NCBI RefSeq assembly: GCF_009797025.1
Contig: NZ_CP047027.1
Coordinates: 1,550,001 to 1,614,000, forward strand
DNA from: Cellulophaga sp. L1A9
GTDB lineage: Bacteria > Bacteroidota > Bacteroidia > Flavobacteriales > Flavobacteriaceae
Direction of reading: 5' to 3'
DNA: 64,000 nucleotides
The notes beneath the pieces are model-generated. The model did not search any database. It was not told the origin of the DNA and saw only the letters and a program-made list of their open reading frames with translations. Made by a program: the position numbers and the translations under genes. Shown here piece by piece: positions 1 to 8,487 of the stretch (position 1 is its first letter; each line of letters starts with the position of its first letter).

Positions 1-16
1 TGCAAAAATAGTTATA

Positions 17-637
17 TTAATTGATTTTCTTAAGATGTATATTTCCTGTAACAGATTTCAGATTATAAACAGCCTCTCCGAGCTTAATATCATCAGCATC
101 CAATGTTCCGTATTTACTAATGGCACTAAATTTTCCTGATGTAGCAAATACTGTTATTGCTCCACTTTGCGTTTGAACACTGGTCTCTAAACTTGTATCC
201 CTCAGCACACAATTACCATCGTTTAACGAAATCTCTAAATTGCTATACAACCCTGAAACATCTGCATTACTATAGGTGCCAAAAATTCTTACTTTTAAAT
301 GCTCTGGTACACTAATATGCAATGAAATTGATACCACCTTATGCGCACTTAATTTATCATTAGGAGCTTCAAAAGTTAAATTAAAACTAGTATCAATTAA
401 TAACGTACTACCTTCCTCATGTATGTTTAGCCCCAGATTATCACTGTATTCTCCCGCCATTTTTGCTTCAACCACCACCTTATTGGTTTTTGTAGTTTCA
501 ACAAATATGGCATAGCAATTACTAGCATCTATTTCAATTGCCGTATCCTCAGTATTAAAAATAGTTTTCTGAACTATTTTTTGGGCATGTAATAGCTGCA
601 TTGATGCCAATAAAAAAAGAACAAATAGAACTCTCAT
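17..637 (-). CDS. Secreted DUF4097-like adhesin-type protein
   Basis: This gene encodes 206 residues with a clear type I signal peptide (hydrophobic residues 3-16, likely cut after HA at 17-18). The rest has short alternating hydrophobic and polar strands, with repeated turns such as GTYSNADVSG, SGAITVF and VTGNIHL. This is the pattern of right-handed beta-helix putative adhesins (DUF4097/DUF2807 type) common in Bacteroidota. It is likely exported to the periplasm or cell surface. It follows the dksA-like gene on the same strand after about 90 bases. In related genomes the signal peptidase gene lspA often sits near ileS-dksA, but it is not seen here. The family call rests on the repeat pattern only and the function is unknown. 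Confidence 0.6.
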   Translation of the reverse strand: MRVLFVLFLLASMQLLHAQKIVQKTIFNTEDTAIEIDASNCYAIFVETTKTNKVVVEAKMAGEYSDNLGLNIHEEGSTLLIDTSFNLTFEAPNDKLSAHKVVSISLHISVPEHLKVRIFGTYSNADVSGLYSNLEISLNDGNCVLRDTSLETSVQTQSGAITVFATSGKFSAISKYGTLDADDIKLGEAVYNLKSVTGNIHLKKIN

Positions 638-725
638 TTTAAGTTTTCATATAAACAAAAAAACCCATGTCAATGCACTCTTAAAGTAACATTACACAGG
701 TTTTATATTTTTATTGAAGAAAAAA

Positions 726-1106
726 TTATTGCATATTCTTAGCTTCGATGCTCAACGTAGCATGCGGCACTAATTTTAAACGTTCTTTATTAATCAATTT
801 CCCAGTTACTCTACAAATCCCGTATGTCTTATTCTCAATACGTAGCATTGCATTTTTTAAATCGCGAATAAATTTTTCTTGACGAATAGCTAATTGCGTA
901 TTTGCTTCTTTACTCATTGTCGCAGAACCTTCTTCAAAAGCTTTAAATGTAGGAGAGGTATCATCAGTACCATTATCACTATCATTCATATATGAACTTT
1001 TCAAAAGATCTAAATGACTTTTAGCTTTTTCAATTTTGTCTGAAATAAGGACCTTAAATTCTGCTAAGTCTTTATCAGAGTATCTAACTTTTAAATCTTC
1101 AACCAT
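726..1106 (-). CDS. DksA/TraR-family RNA polymerase regulator, cysteine-depleted
   Basis: This gene encodes 126 residues: an N-terminal charged helical region (about 1-85) and a C-terminal remnant of the DksA zinc finger beginning YGIC (Cys98). In classical DksA four cysteines bind zinc. Here the second, third and fourth positions appear to be Thr101, Ser119 and Ala122, so zinc binding through four cysteines is not possible. Such cysteine-poor DksA proteins are known in several bacteria and can still bind the RNA polymerase secondary channel. The gene starts 5 bases after the ileS stop on the same strand, so the two are almost certainly cotranscribed. Family assignment is strong. The regulatory role in stringent-type control is inferred from the family. 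Confidence 0.85.
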   Translation of the reverse strand: MVEDLKVRYSDKDLAEFKVLISDKIEKAKSHLDLLKSSYMNDSDNGTDDTSPTFKAFEEGSATMSKEANTQLAIRQEKFIRDLKNAMLRIENKTYGICRVTGKLINKERLKLVPHATLSIEAKNMQ

Positions 1107-1111
1107 AGTTT

Positions 1112-4100
1112 TTAGTGTTTTTGGATAAACAATTTGGTGTTTACCTCATCAAAGGCAATTTCCGTACCATTTTCTAATTTTTCTTCAAAAGTTAGCTCAG
1201 CAGTTAATGTTTCTGTTTTTATATAATCAAGATTACTCGCAACAGCATCCTCGACCAAACTACCTTTCAAAATCTTAATATTAATTCTATCAGTTACTTC
1301 AAAACCAGAGTCTTTTCTTAAATTCTGAATTCTATTCACCAGCTCTCTCGCAATTCCTTCTTTTCTTAAATCCTCATTAATTGTCACATCTAATGCAACA
1401 GTTAACGGACCAGAAGTAGCCACTAGCCAACCTTCTATATCTTGAGAAGAAATCTCTACGTCTTGCAGCTGTAAAATACTACTTTTATTATTAATTTCTA
1501 TTGAAATTTCGCCTTGTTGCTCAATTTTTTGGATATCCTCCTGTGTAAATTTAGCTACTTCACTGGCAACCAGCTTCATATCTTTACCAAATTTTGGTCC
1601 TAAAACTTTAAAATTTGGCTTTATTTGTTTCACTAATATCCCAGAAGCATCATCTAAAAGCTCAATTTCTTTTACATTCACTTCTGACTTAATTAAATCT
1701 GATACCGCTAAAATCTCATTCTTCTGTTTTTCATCTAAAACAGGAATCATAATTTTCTGTAAAGGCTGACGCACTTTAATCTTTTCTTTCTGACGAATAG
1801 AAAGTACTAAGGATGAAATTGTTTGTGCTTTTGCCATTTTGCTCTCTAACTCTTTGTTTACAATGTTTTCATCGTAAACTGGGAAGTCGGCCAAATGTAC
1901 ACTATCAAAGTTTTCTGTATGTGTTGTATTGGTTAAGTCCTTGTAAAGTCTATCCATAAAAAATGGAGCTACTGGAGCCGATAATTTCGCCACCGTTAAC
2001 AAACAAGTATATAATGTTTGGTATGCCGAAATTTTATCTTGTTGGTAATCGCCTTTCCAGAAACGTCTTCTACACAAACGCACGTACCAATTACTTAAAT
2101 TCTCTTGTACATATTCAGATATGGCACGTGTGGCACGTGTTGGCTCATAATCCGCATAAGCTTCATCTACCGTTTTAATTAAGGTGTGCAACTCAGAGAG
2201 CACCCACTGATCTATTTCCGGTCTATCTTTTAAAGGAATATCTTCCTCTTTATATTGGAAATTATCAATATTGGTATATAGTGCAAAGAAGGAATAAGTA
2301 TTATAAAGCGTTCCGAAAAATTTACGCTTCACCTCAGCAATACCTTCTACATCAAACTTTAAATTATCCCAAGGGTTTGCATTGGATATCATGTACCAAC
2401 GTGTAGCATCTGCACCGTGTTTATCCATCGTGTCAAAAGGGTCTGCAGCATTTCCTAAACGCTTAGACATTTTTTTCCCTTCTTTATCTAACACCAATCC
2501 GTTTGATACCACATTCTTGTAAGCTACGGAGTCAAAAACCATCGTAGCTATCGCATGTAAGGTATAAAACCATCCACGCGTTTGATCTACACCCTCTGCA
2601 ATAAAATCTGCTGGAAAGGTTTTATTCTCATCGATCAGTTCTTTATTTTCAAAAGGATAATGCCATTGAGCATACGGCATAGATCCAGAATCAAACCATA
2701 CATCTATCAAATCGCTTTCGCGTTTCATTGGTTTTCCTGAAGCGGAAACTAACGTAATCTGATCTACGATATTCTTATGCAGATCTATTTTATCATAATT
2801 TTCATCAGTCATATTACCGACCTCAAAACCATCAAAAATATCTTTTTCAAGAACTCCTGCTGCTAATGCTTTTTGCATTTCTCCTTTCAATTCTGCAACA
2901 GAACCAATCATAATTTCTTCTTTACCATCTTCTGTTCTCCAGATAGGTAAAGGAATGCCCCAATAACGAGAACGCGATAAATTCCAGTCGTTTGCATTGG
3001 CTAGCCAGTTACCAAATCTACCCTCACCTGTAGCCTTAGGCTTCCAGTTAATGGTTTTATTTAGTTCAAACATTCTGTCTTTAACTTCCGTAACCTTTAT
3101 AAACCAAGAGTCTAATGGGTAATATAAAATAGGCTTATCGGTACGCCAGCAGTTAGGATAACTGTGCACATACTTTTCTACTTTAAAAGCTTTATTCTCC
3201 TCTTTTAATTTAATAGCAAGCTCAACATCTATAGAACGTTCCGGCGCTTCACCATCATCATAATATTCATTCTTTACATACTTACCACCAAATTCTTTTA
3301 ATTCTGGACGAAACTTACCTTGCAAATCTACTAAAGGCACAGGATTATTATTTTCATCTAACACCAACATTGGTGGAATTTCTGGTACGGCCTGTTTGGC
3401 TACCAAAGCATCATCTGCACCAAAAGTAGGTGCGGTATGAACAATACCAGTACCATCTTCTGTAGTTACAAAATCGCCTGCAATAATTCTAAATGCATTT
3501 TCTGGATTTTGATATGGCAATACATAATCTAATAGCTGCTCATATTTTACACCTACTAAATCCTTACCTACAATAGTATCTAAAACTAGATATGGTATTT
3601 TTTTATCGCCTTCCTTATAGCTAACTAATTCTGCTTCAGTTTCTACAGCTTTAAATTTACCAGCAAATTGCTTTCCAACTAAAGGCTTCGCTAAAACCAC
3701 GTTTATGGGATCAAAAGTATATTGATTATATGTTTTTACAAGCACATATTCAATCTTTGGCCCAACAGTTAACGCCGTATTTGACGGTAAGGTCCAAGGC
3801 GTAGTCGTCCAAGCAATAAAGTAAATATCGCCTTCAATCTCATCAAAAAATGAGGGTAATGTTTCTTTTACCGCTTTAAATTGCGCTGTAACCGTAGTAT
3901 CTGTAACATCTTGATAAGTACCTGGTTGGTTAAGCTCATGAGAACTTAATCCCGTACCTGCTTTTGGAGAATACGGTTGTATAGTATATCCCTTATAAAT
4001 AAGGCCTTTATTGTAAATTTCTTTTAGCAACCACCAAACAGTTTCCATGTATTTGGACTTATACGTAATATATGGATCTTCCATATCTACCCAATACCCA

Positions 4101-4513
4101 ACTTGTTCAGTCATTTTATTCCAAACATCAGTATATCGCATTACTGCTTTTTTACAAGCGGCATTGTAATCTTCTACTGATATTTTGGTGCCAATATCTT
4201 CTTTAGTAATCCCAAGTTCTTTTTCAACACCAAGTTCTATAGGCAAACCATGAGTATCCCAACCGGCTTTACGCTTTACTTGAAAACCCTTCATCGTTTT
4301 GTAACGCGGAAAAATATCTTTTATCGTTCTTGCCATTACATGGTGAATACCAGGCATACCGTTTGCAGAAGGTGGCCCTTCAAAAAACACATAGCTTTCT
4401 TTCCCCTCACGAGTAGCAATACTTTTTTCAAAAATATCGTTCTCTTTCCAGTATTTTAAAATCTCTTCTGCAACTACTGGTAAATCTAATCCTTTGTATT
4501 CCGCAAACTTCAT
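1112..4513 (-). CDS. ileS: Isoleucyl-tRNA synthetase
   Basis: This is a class I aminoacyl-tRNA synthetase of 1133 residues that charges tRNA-Ile in the cytoplasm. The HIGH signature region is GMPGIHHV at about residues 52-59, after the GPPSANG stretch. The KMSKS loop is KMSKR near residue 681. The editing (CP1) domain lies between them with typical WTTTPWTLPSN and DGTGIVHTAP motifs. The anticodon-binding domain follows from about residue 760. The C-terminus has no obvious cysteine-rich zinc finger. The length, the HH-type signature and KMSKR fit the long IleRS2 form, which is often associated with mupirocin tolerance. It is the first gene of a unit with the dksA-like gene. Confidence 0.97.
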   Translation of the reverse strand: MKFAEYKGLDLPVVAEEILKYWKENDIFEKSIATREGKESYVFFEGPPSANGMPGIHHVMARTIKDIFPRYKTMKGFQVKRKAGWDTHGLPIELGVEKELGITKEDIGTKISVEDYNAACKKAVMRYTDVWNKMTEQVGYWVDMEDPYITYKSKYMETVWWLLKEIYNKGLIYKGYTIQPYSPKAGTGLSSHELNQPGTYQDVTDTTVTAQFKAVKETLPSFFDEIEGDIYFIAWTTTPWTLPSNTALTVGPKIEYVLVKTYNQYTFDPINVVLAKPLVGKQFAGKFKAVETEAELVSYKEGDKKIPYLVLDTIVGKDLVGVKYEQLLDYVLPYQNPENAFRIIAGDFVTTEDGTGIVHTAPTFGADDALVAKQAVPEIPPMLVLDENNNPVPLVDLQGKFRPELKEFGGKYVKNEYYDDGEAPERSIDVELAIKLKEENKAFKVEKYVHSYPNCWRTDKPILYYPLDSWFIKVTEVKDRMFELNKTINWKPKATGEGRFGNWLANANDWNLSRSRYWGIPLPIWRTEDGKEEIMIGSVAELKGEMQKALAAGVLEKDIFDGFEVGNMTDENYDKIDLHKNIVDQITLVSASGKPMKRESDLIDVWFDSGSMPYAQWHYPFENKELIDENKTFPADFIAEGVDQTRGWFYTLHAIATMVFDSVAYKNVVSNGLVLDKEGKKMSKRLGNAADPFDTMDKHGADATRWYMISNANPWDNLKFDVEGIAEVKRKFFGTLYNTYSFFALYTNIDNFQYKEEDIPLKDRPEIDQWVLSELHTLIKTVDEAYADYEPTRATRAISEYVQENLSNWYVRLCRRRFWKGDYQQDKISAYQTLYTCLLTVAKLSAPVAPFFMDRLYKDLTNTTHTENFDSVHLADFPVYDENIVNKELESKMAKAQTISSLVLSIRQKEKIKVRQPLQKIMIPVLDEKQKNEILAVSDLIKSEVNVKEIELLDDASGILVKQIKPNFKVLGPKFGKDMKLVASEVAKFTQEDIQKIEQQGEISIEINNKSSILQLQDVEISSQDIEGWLVATSGPLTVALDVTINEDLRKEGIARELVNRIQNLRKDSGFEVTDRINIKILKGSLVEDAVASNLDYIKTETLTAELTFEEKLENGTEIAFDEVNTKLFIQKH

Positions 4514-4546
4514 AATAACTACTTCTGGTACTACATTTTAAGCCTG

Positions 4547-4554
4547 CAAAATTA
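4547..4554 (-). promoter_or_regulatory. Possible -7 box of ileS promoter
   Basis: On the minus strand the bases read TAATTTTG, matching the Bacteroidota -7 consensus TAnnTTTG, about 33 bases before the ileS start codon. No TTG was found at the usual distance upstream, so the call is tentative. Confidence 0.35.
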
Positions 4555-4707
4555 TAAATTTAGATTGAATAAATAGGTGTTCCTTTCAAATGATATGCAC
4601 GAATAATTTAAAAGACAACATTTTGGTAACCAGCAGCAAAAAGTAAAGCTTAATTATTATGGTTAACTTGCAAGCCATTAACTATTATAAATACAAAAAT
4701 TTAAATC

Positions 4708-5148
4708 ATGAAAAAAGTTATTTTAAGTGCCGTAATGATGGTTGCATTGAGTACAAGTTTTGTTTCTTGTAGAGATGCTGCAGACAAAGCAAAAGAGGCT
4801 ACAGAAGCTACAGAAGATGCTATGGAAAACACTGGCGACGAATTAAAGGAAATGGGTGAAGATGCTGCTAACAAAGCAGACGAAATAGGTACAGATATGA
4901 AAGATGCTGGAGATAAAGCTATCGAAGGTACTAAAGAAATGGGCGAAGACGCTGCAAACAAAGTTAAAGAGGCGGGTACGGAAGTTAAAGAAGCTGGAAC
5001 AAAAGCAGTAGACGGAGCTAAAGAATTAGGAACAAAAACTGTTGATGGTGCTAAGGAATTAGGTACTAAGGCGGTTGATGGCGCAAAAGCTGCAGGTACT
5101 GAAATTAAGACAAGTGCAGAAGAAGCTGCTGCTAAAATTAAGCAATAA
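4708..5148 (+). CDS. Lipoprotein with LEA-like 11-residue repeats
   Basis: This gene encodes 146 residues. A lipoprotein signal peptide ends at FVSC (Cys21), so the protein should be lipid-anchored. From residue 22 to the end it is almost entirely Ala, Lys, Glu, Gly, Asp and Thr in a register of 11 residues. The clearest copies are GTKAVDGAKEL, GTKTVDGAKEL and GTKAVDGAKAA. Earlier degenerate copies include GEDAANKVKEA. This is the layout of group 3 LEA-like or apolipoprotein-like amphipathic helices, and no aromatic residues occur in the mature part. The gene stands alone between the divergent ileS and the convergent TonB receptor, and ends in a strong hairpin. A role in envelope or desiccation stress is inference only. 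Confidence 0.75.
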   Translation: MKKVILSAVMMVALSTSFVSCRDAADKAKEATEATEDAMENTGDELKEMGEDAANKADEIGTDMKDAGDKAIEGTKEMGEDAANKVKEAGTEVKEAGTKAVDGAKELGTKTVDGAKELGTKAVDGAKAAGTEIKTSAEEAAAKIKQ

Positions 5149-5169
5149 GCATAAGTTACAATACATTAG

Positions 5170-5202
5170 AAAATCCCTAGCAAACTATTTGTTAGGGATT
5201 TT
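5170..5202. terminator. Bidirectional rho-independent terminator
   Basis: The arms AAAATCCCTAGCAAA (5170-5184) and TTTGTTAGGGATTTT (5188-5202) pair over 15 positions with one G-T pair and a 3-base loop, followed by T residues. It lies between the convergent LEA-like lipoprotein and TonB receptor genes and can serve both. Confidence 0.85.
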
Positions 5203-5207
5203 TTCGT

Positions 5208-7619
5208 TTAAAAAGTATATTCTAGGGCCAAAATAAGATTTATTCCTGGCGCAACGATTCCGGATGAATAACTACGATATCTTTGATTTGTAATATTCTC
5301 TAAGTTAATTGTTGTTTTCAAGGCATTAGAAAGCGAATACTGAGATCTAAAATTTAAAGTATACCATGACGGTGAAAAAGGATCACCATTAGCATCTGTC
5401 GCGTAGATATATTCTTTACTTCGTTCTGAAACTGCTAGATCATCAAAAGCTACTTCGCCATTAAAGTTTAAAAATACATCGGTTTTAAATTTCTGATTTT
5501 TCCAGATGTAATGAATATCTCCAAATGTTGGTGCCACATGCCTTCCCGGAGAATCAGTACCATCATCTTCTTCCTCTATTCCTTTAGTGATCGTAAGGTT
5601 AGAAACCAAAGACATCTGCTCAGAGAACGTTACATCTACACCAAACTCAAAACCATACACATACGCCTTAGCTGCATTCTGAATTGCCTGCACATTGCTT
5701 AATTCGCCATTATATTCAATTTCAGTCATGCCATTAAACTCAAAATCTCTACGCACCAAAGCATCTACCATATACGTATAGAAAGTAGCTCCTTTCAACA
5801 TTACTTTATCGTTTATATTTTTCTGAATACCCAACTCCATATTATAGGCATATTCCGGTTCTAAATCAGGATTAGGAACTACAACAGACCCTGGTTCGGA
5901 ATCAAATATCTTACCCACATCATCAATATTAGGTGCTCTGAAACCGGTAGAGGCATTTGCTGTTATTTGCAAATCTGCTTTAGGAAACCAACTTAAACCC
6001 AAACTACCCGTAAGTGCACCTGTGCTCAAATCTGCATTATCAAATGGAAAACTATAGTAAGTGTCTTCAAATTCTGCATTTACCCACACATGACTATAGC
6101 GTATTCCTGAAAGCAAGGAAAGATTAGGTTTTGCTTTATATTCTGCACTTAGATAGCCTGCCAGCGTTTGCCAAGTAGCACCGTCAGGATACCGACTCGC
6201 AGTTTCTGCCGTTTCATTAGTATTAATGTTTACCTGACTGCCAGAAGAATGCACTTTGTTAAAAATATATTCCCCACCGTAATACAAACGCAAATCTCCA
6301 ATACGTTTATTTTCAAAATCTATATTTGTGGATAACGCATCTACTTTTTCTTCCGTGCTATAGCGTATTTCATCTTGAAAACCTCTATCGTGTCTGCTTT
6401 CTTCAAAATGCTGATAAGCAGTAGTAACCTTTAAACCATCATAAAACTTACCTTTTCCATTTTTATTAAACTGCAAATTACTCATCAACCATTTTTGAGG
6501 CCCATAATACCATTCTGCAGAACGCAAACCATCTCCCGCACTATTTGGCCTAATCAAACGATCATACCGAGAATAATCTGAAGTTTCTGAGTAATAATTG
6601 CTCCAATTTATATCCCAATTTGTATTTGGCTTAAACGCAATTTTTTGGAGCAAGTTGATTTGATTATACCCTGTTGGCACTTGCAACCTATCATTTGTAT
6701 TCGCTACTAAAACATCTTCACCATTTATAGTTTGCACATAATTTTTGCGCAAATAAGAGTCCTCGCCATGTTTGCCCATTTTTAAATCTCCAAAATCACT
6801 GTAAGAAGCACTCGTTAAAAAAGCCCATTGCTTTTTACCGATATTAAAATCGACATGTGCCGTGTTTTCTGTATTTGCCGTGGCATACCTATAGTTTGAA
6901 GTCCCTTTAAAAAGCATTTCGTCAGTTTCAGAAAACTCTACTTTTTTAGTTAAAAAATTCATGACACCACCAATTGCATCACTCCCATATATTACGGAAC
7001 CTGGACCAAAAATGATTTCAGTATTTTTTATAGAAAAAGGATCTATGGAGATTACATTTTGGATATTTCCACCTCTAAAAATTGCATTATTCATGCGCAC
7101 CCCATCTACAGAAAGTAACAATCTATTGGTAGAAAACCCCCTAATCATAGGACTACCTCCTCCTAACTGACTTTTTTGAACAAATACCTTTCCGCTATTT
7201 TGAAGTAAATCGGCAGCGGTTTGTGGTGCCGAAAAAGCAATTGATTTTGCATCTATAGATACAATTTTTTGAGGAATATCTTTCTTTTGTTGCTCCCATT
7301 TAGAAATAGACATAACAACTTCATTGAGCTCTTGCGCTTTAGGAAAAAGATATAATTTATTGTCTTTCTTTAAAACCGCAGCCTTTGACGTCTTAAAAAT
7401 GTCATATGCTAGATGCTTAAAAGAAATACGTTCATTATCATCAAAAATGCTTAAATCACATTTTCCATCAAAATCTGTAATACTCGTTTTAGATTTATCA
7501 GCATTATAAACAGCAACATTTACAATTGGCTCTTTAGATTCAATATCTATAATAGTAATCTCCTGCCCCAGCACAGGCACCGAAATAAGGAACAATAGAA
7601 TTGCAATGGTTTTATACAT
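5208..7619 (-). CDS. TonB-dependent outer-membrane receptor (heme/siderophore type)
   Basis: This protein is about 803 residues from the preferred start at 7619. An in-frame ATG at 7637 would overlap the end of recO and gives a poorer signal peptide. In order it has a signal peptide (MYKTIAILLFLISVPVLGQ), a carboxypeptidase-like regulatory domain, a plug domain (from about TAADLLQNSGKVFVQ, with GGSPMIRGF) and a 22-strand beta-barrel ending in EYTF. FRAP and NPDLEPE boxes in the barrel occur in heme and vitamin/siderophore receptors, so heme is a possible substrate, though not proven. It imports its ligand across the outer membrane using TonB energy. It lies 1-2 bases after recO on the same strand. 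Confidence 0.9.
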   Translation of the reverse strand: MYKTIAILLFLISVPVLGQEITIIDIESKEPIVNVAVYNADKSKTSITDFDGKCDLSIFDDNERISFKHLAYDIFKTSKAAVLKKDNKLYLFPKAQELNEVVMSISKWEQQKKDIPQKIVSIDAKSIAFSAPQTAADLLQNSGKVFVQKSQLGGGSPMIRGFSTNRLLLSVDGVRMNNAIFRGGNIQNVISIDPFSIKNTEIIFGPGSVIYGSDAIGGVMNFLTKKVEFSETDEMLFKGTSNYRYATANTENTAHVDFNIGKKQWAFLTSASYSDFGDLKMGKHGEDSYLRKNYVQTINGEDVLVANTNDRLQVPTGYNQINLLQKIAFKPNTNWDINWSNYYSETSDYSRYDRLIRPNSAGDGLRSAEWYYGPQKWLMSNLQFNKNGKGKFYDGLKVTTAYQHFEESRHDRGFQDEIRYSTEEKVDALSTNIDFENKRIGDLRLYYGGEYIFNKVHSSGSQVNINTNETAETASRYPDGATWQTLAGYLSAEYKAKPNLSLLSGIRYSHVWVNAEFEDTYYSFPFDNADLSTGALTGSLGLSWFPKADLQITANASTGFRAPNIDDVGKIFDSEPGSVVVPNPDLEPEYAYNMELGIQKNINDKVMLKGATFYTYMVDALVRRDFEFNGMTEIEYNGELSNVQAIQNAAKAYVYGFEFGVDVTFSEQMSLVSNLTITKGIEEEDDGTDSPGRHVAPTFGDIHYIWKNQKFKTDVFLNFNGEVAFDDLAVSERSKEYIYATDANGDPFSPSWYTLNFRSQYSLSNALKTTINLENITNQRYRSYSSGIVAPGINLILALEYTF

Positions 7620-7620
7620 G

Positions 7621-8340
7621 CTAACTAAAAACTTCATTTAAAATAGCAAGTGACTTAGGTTTTCTAAATCCGTGCAAATGTAATTCATAATAAAGAATTA
7701 TTGATTTCAAAAGCTCTTGACGCTTCTTTTTATTCATCTTTATTGCGTGTATTGCATCAAAATTTATGCCCAAAAACTGTTTAAAGAAATATAAATTTTC
7801 CCCTAATAACATTGGGTTTAGCGATATTGAATACGAGAAAGCTCCTTCTAACAAATCAAAATAAGGGGCGTTACTTTCAGTGGCATCTGGATAAAAACCA
7901 AAATACTTCGTCAGAAGGATCAAAAAATAAAGGTGAAAATTTGAGATTTCATCATTAGTATCTAACCATTGCAGCGAAGCTTCTAAGAATTCAAATAAAT
8001 TAGCATTATCTTCTTCTTCTTGAATGCTATTACTTAACATTTCTGCCAAGAAAAAAGTTAAAGCATTTTTAGTGATATCAGTATGTAAACTCTGGTAATG
8101 ATAACTAGGCTTTGCTTCTCTAACCGTTTCCAAAGTACCTTTGTTTTTATGATACGCGACTAACTCTAATTGCATCAATGGCTGAAAATAAGCTGTTTTT
8201 AATTTTCCTTTTTTAGACGCCAAGACCCCTTTAAGCAAATACGACTTCAGCCCGTCTGATGCTGTAAATATTTTCACAATCAGACTGGTATCTCCATATT
8301 TTAAAGCGGATAAAACTATGGCTTTGGTGGTGACTTGCAT
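7621..8340 (-). CDS. recO: DNA repair protein RecO
   Basis: This gene encodes 239 residues from the ATG at 8340 (MQVTTKAIVLS), which gives the usual RecO start. The open frame continues upstream but that extension is not protein-like. The N-terminal OB fold (about 1-80: KYGDTSLIVKIFT, KGVLASKKGKL) is followed by the all-helical C-terminal domain (FFLAEMLSNSIQEEE). RecO loads RecA onto SSB-coated DNA together with RecR in gap repair. The four-cysteine zinc motif of some RecO proteins is absent, as in other Bacteroidota. A minus-strand TATCTTTG sits 20 bases upstream. The gene reads directly into the TonB receptor gene. Confidence 0.93.
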   Translation of the reverse strand: MQVTTKAIVLSALKYGDTSLIVKIFTASDGLKSYLLKGVLASKKGKLKTAYFQPLMQLELVAYHKNKGTLETVREAKPSYHYQSLHTDITKNALTFFLAEMLSNSIQEEEDNANLFEFLEASLQWLDTNDEISNFHLYFLILLTKYFGFYPDATESNAPYFDLLEGAFSYSISLNPMLLGENLYFFKQFLGINFDAIHAIKMNKKKRQELLKSIILYYELHLHGFRKPKSLAILNEVFS

Positions 8341-8359
8341 CTTGCTTTTTAAAGTAGCA

Positions 8360-8367
8360 CAAAGATA
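8360..8367 (-). promoter_or_regulatory. Possible -7 box of recO promoter
   Basis: The minus strand reads TATCTTTG here, a perfect TAnnTTTG match 20 bases before the recO start. No upstream TTG is seen at 16-23 bases. The location supports the downstream choice of the recO start. Confidence 0.45.
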
Positions 8368-8487
8368 GGGTTTTGAATGGTTAGAATATTCAGATAACCA
8401 CAAGAGTAAAACACTACTTAAGTGAAGAGAACTACATGCGCAGATTAAATATAGAATATAATTCATATATTTACAGAAAAAACTTAA

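Noticed and set aside
4701..4961. Ser/Ala-rich minus-strand frame opposite the LEA-like lipoprotein
   Set aside because: It mirrors the repetitive plus-strand gene, and the plus-strand gene has a proper lipoprotein signal peptide and terminator.
5208..7619. TonB receptor as a SusC-type glycan importer
   Set aside because: No SusD-like gene adjoins it, and the length (about 800 residues) and FRAP/NPDL boxes fit iron, heme or vitamin receptors better than SusC (about 1000 residues).
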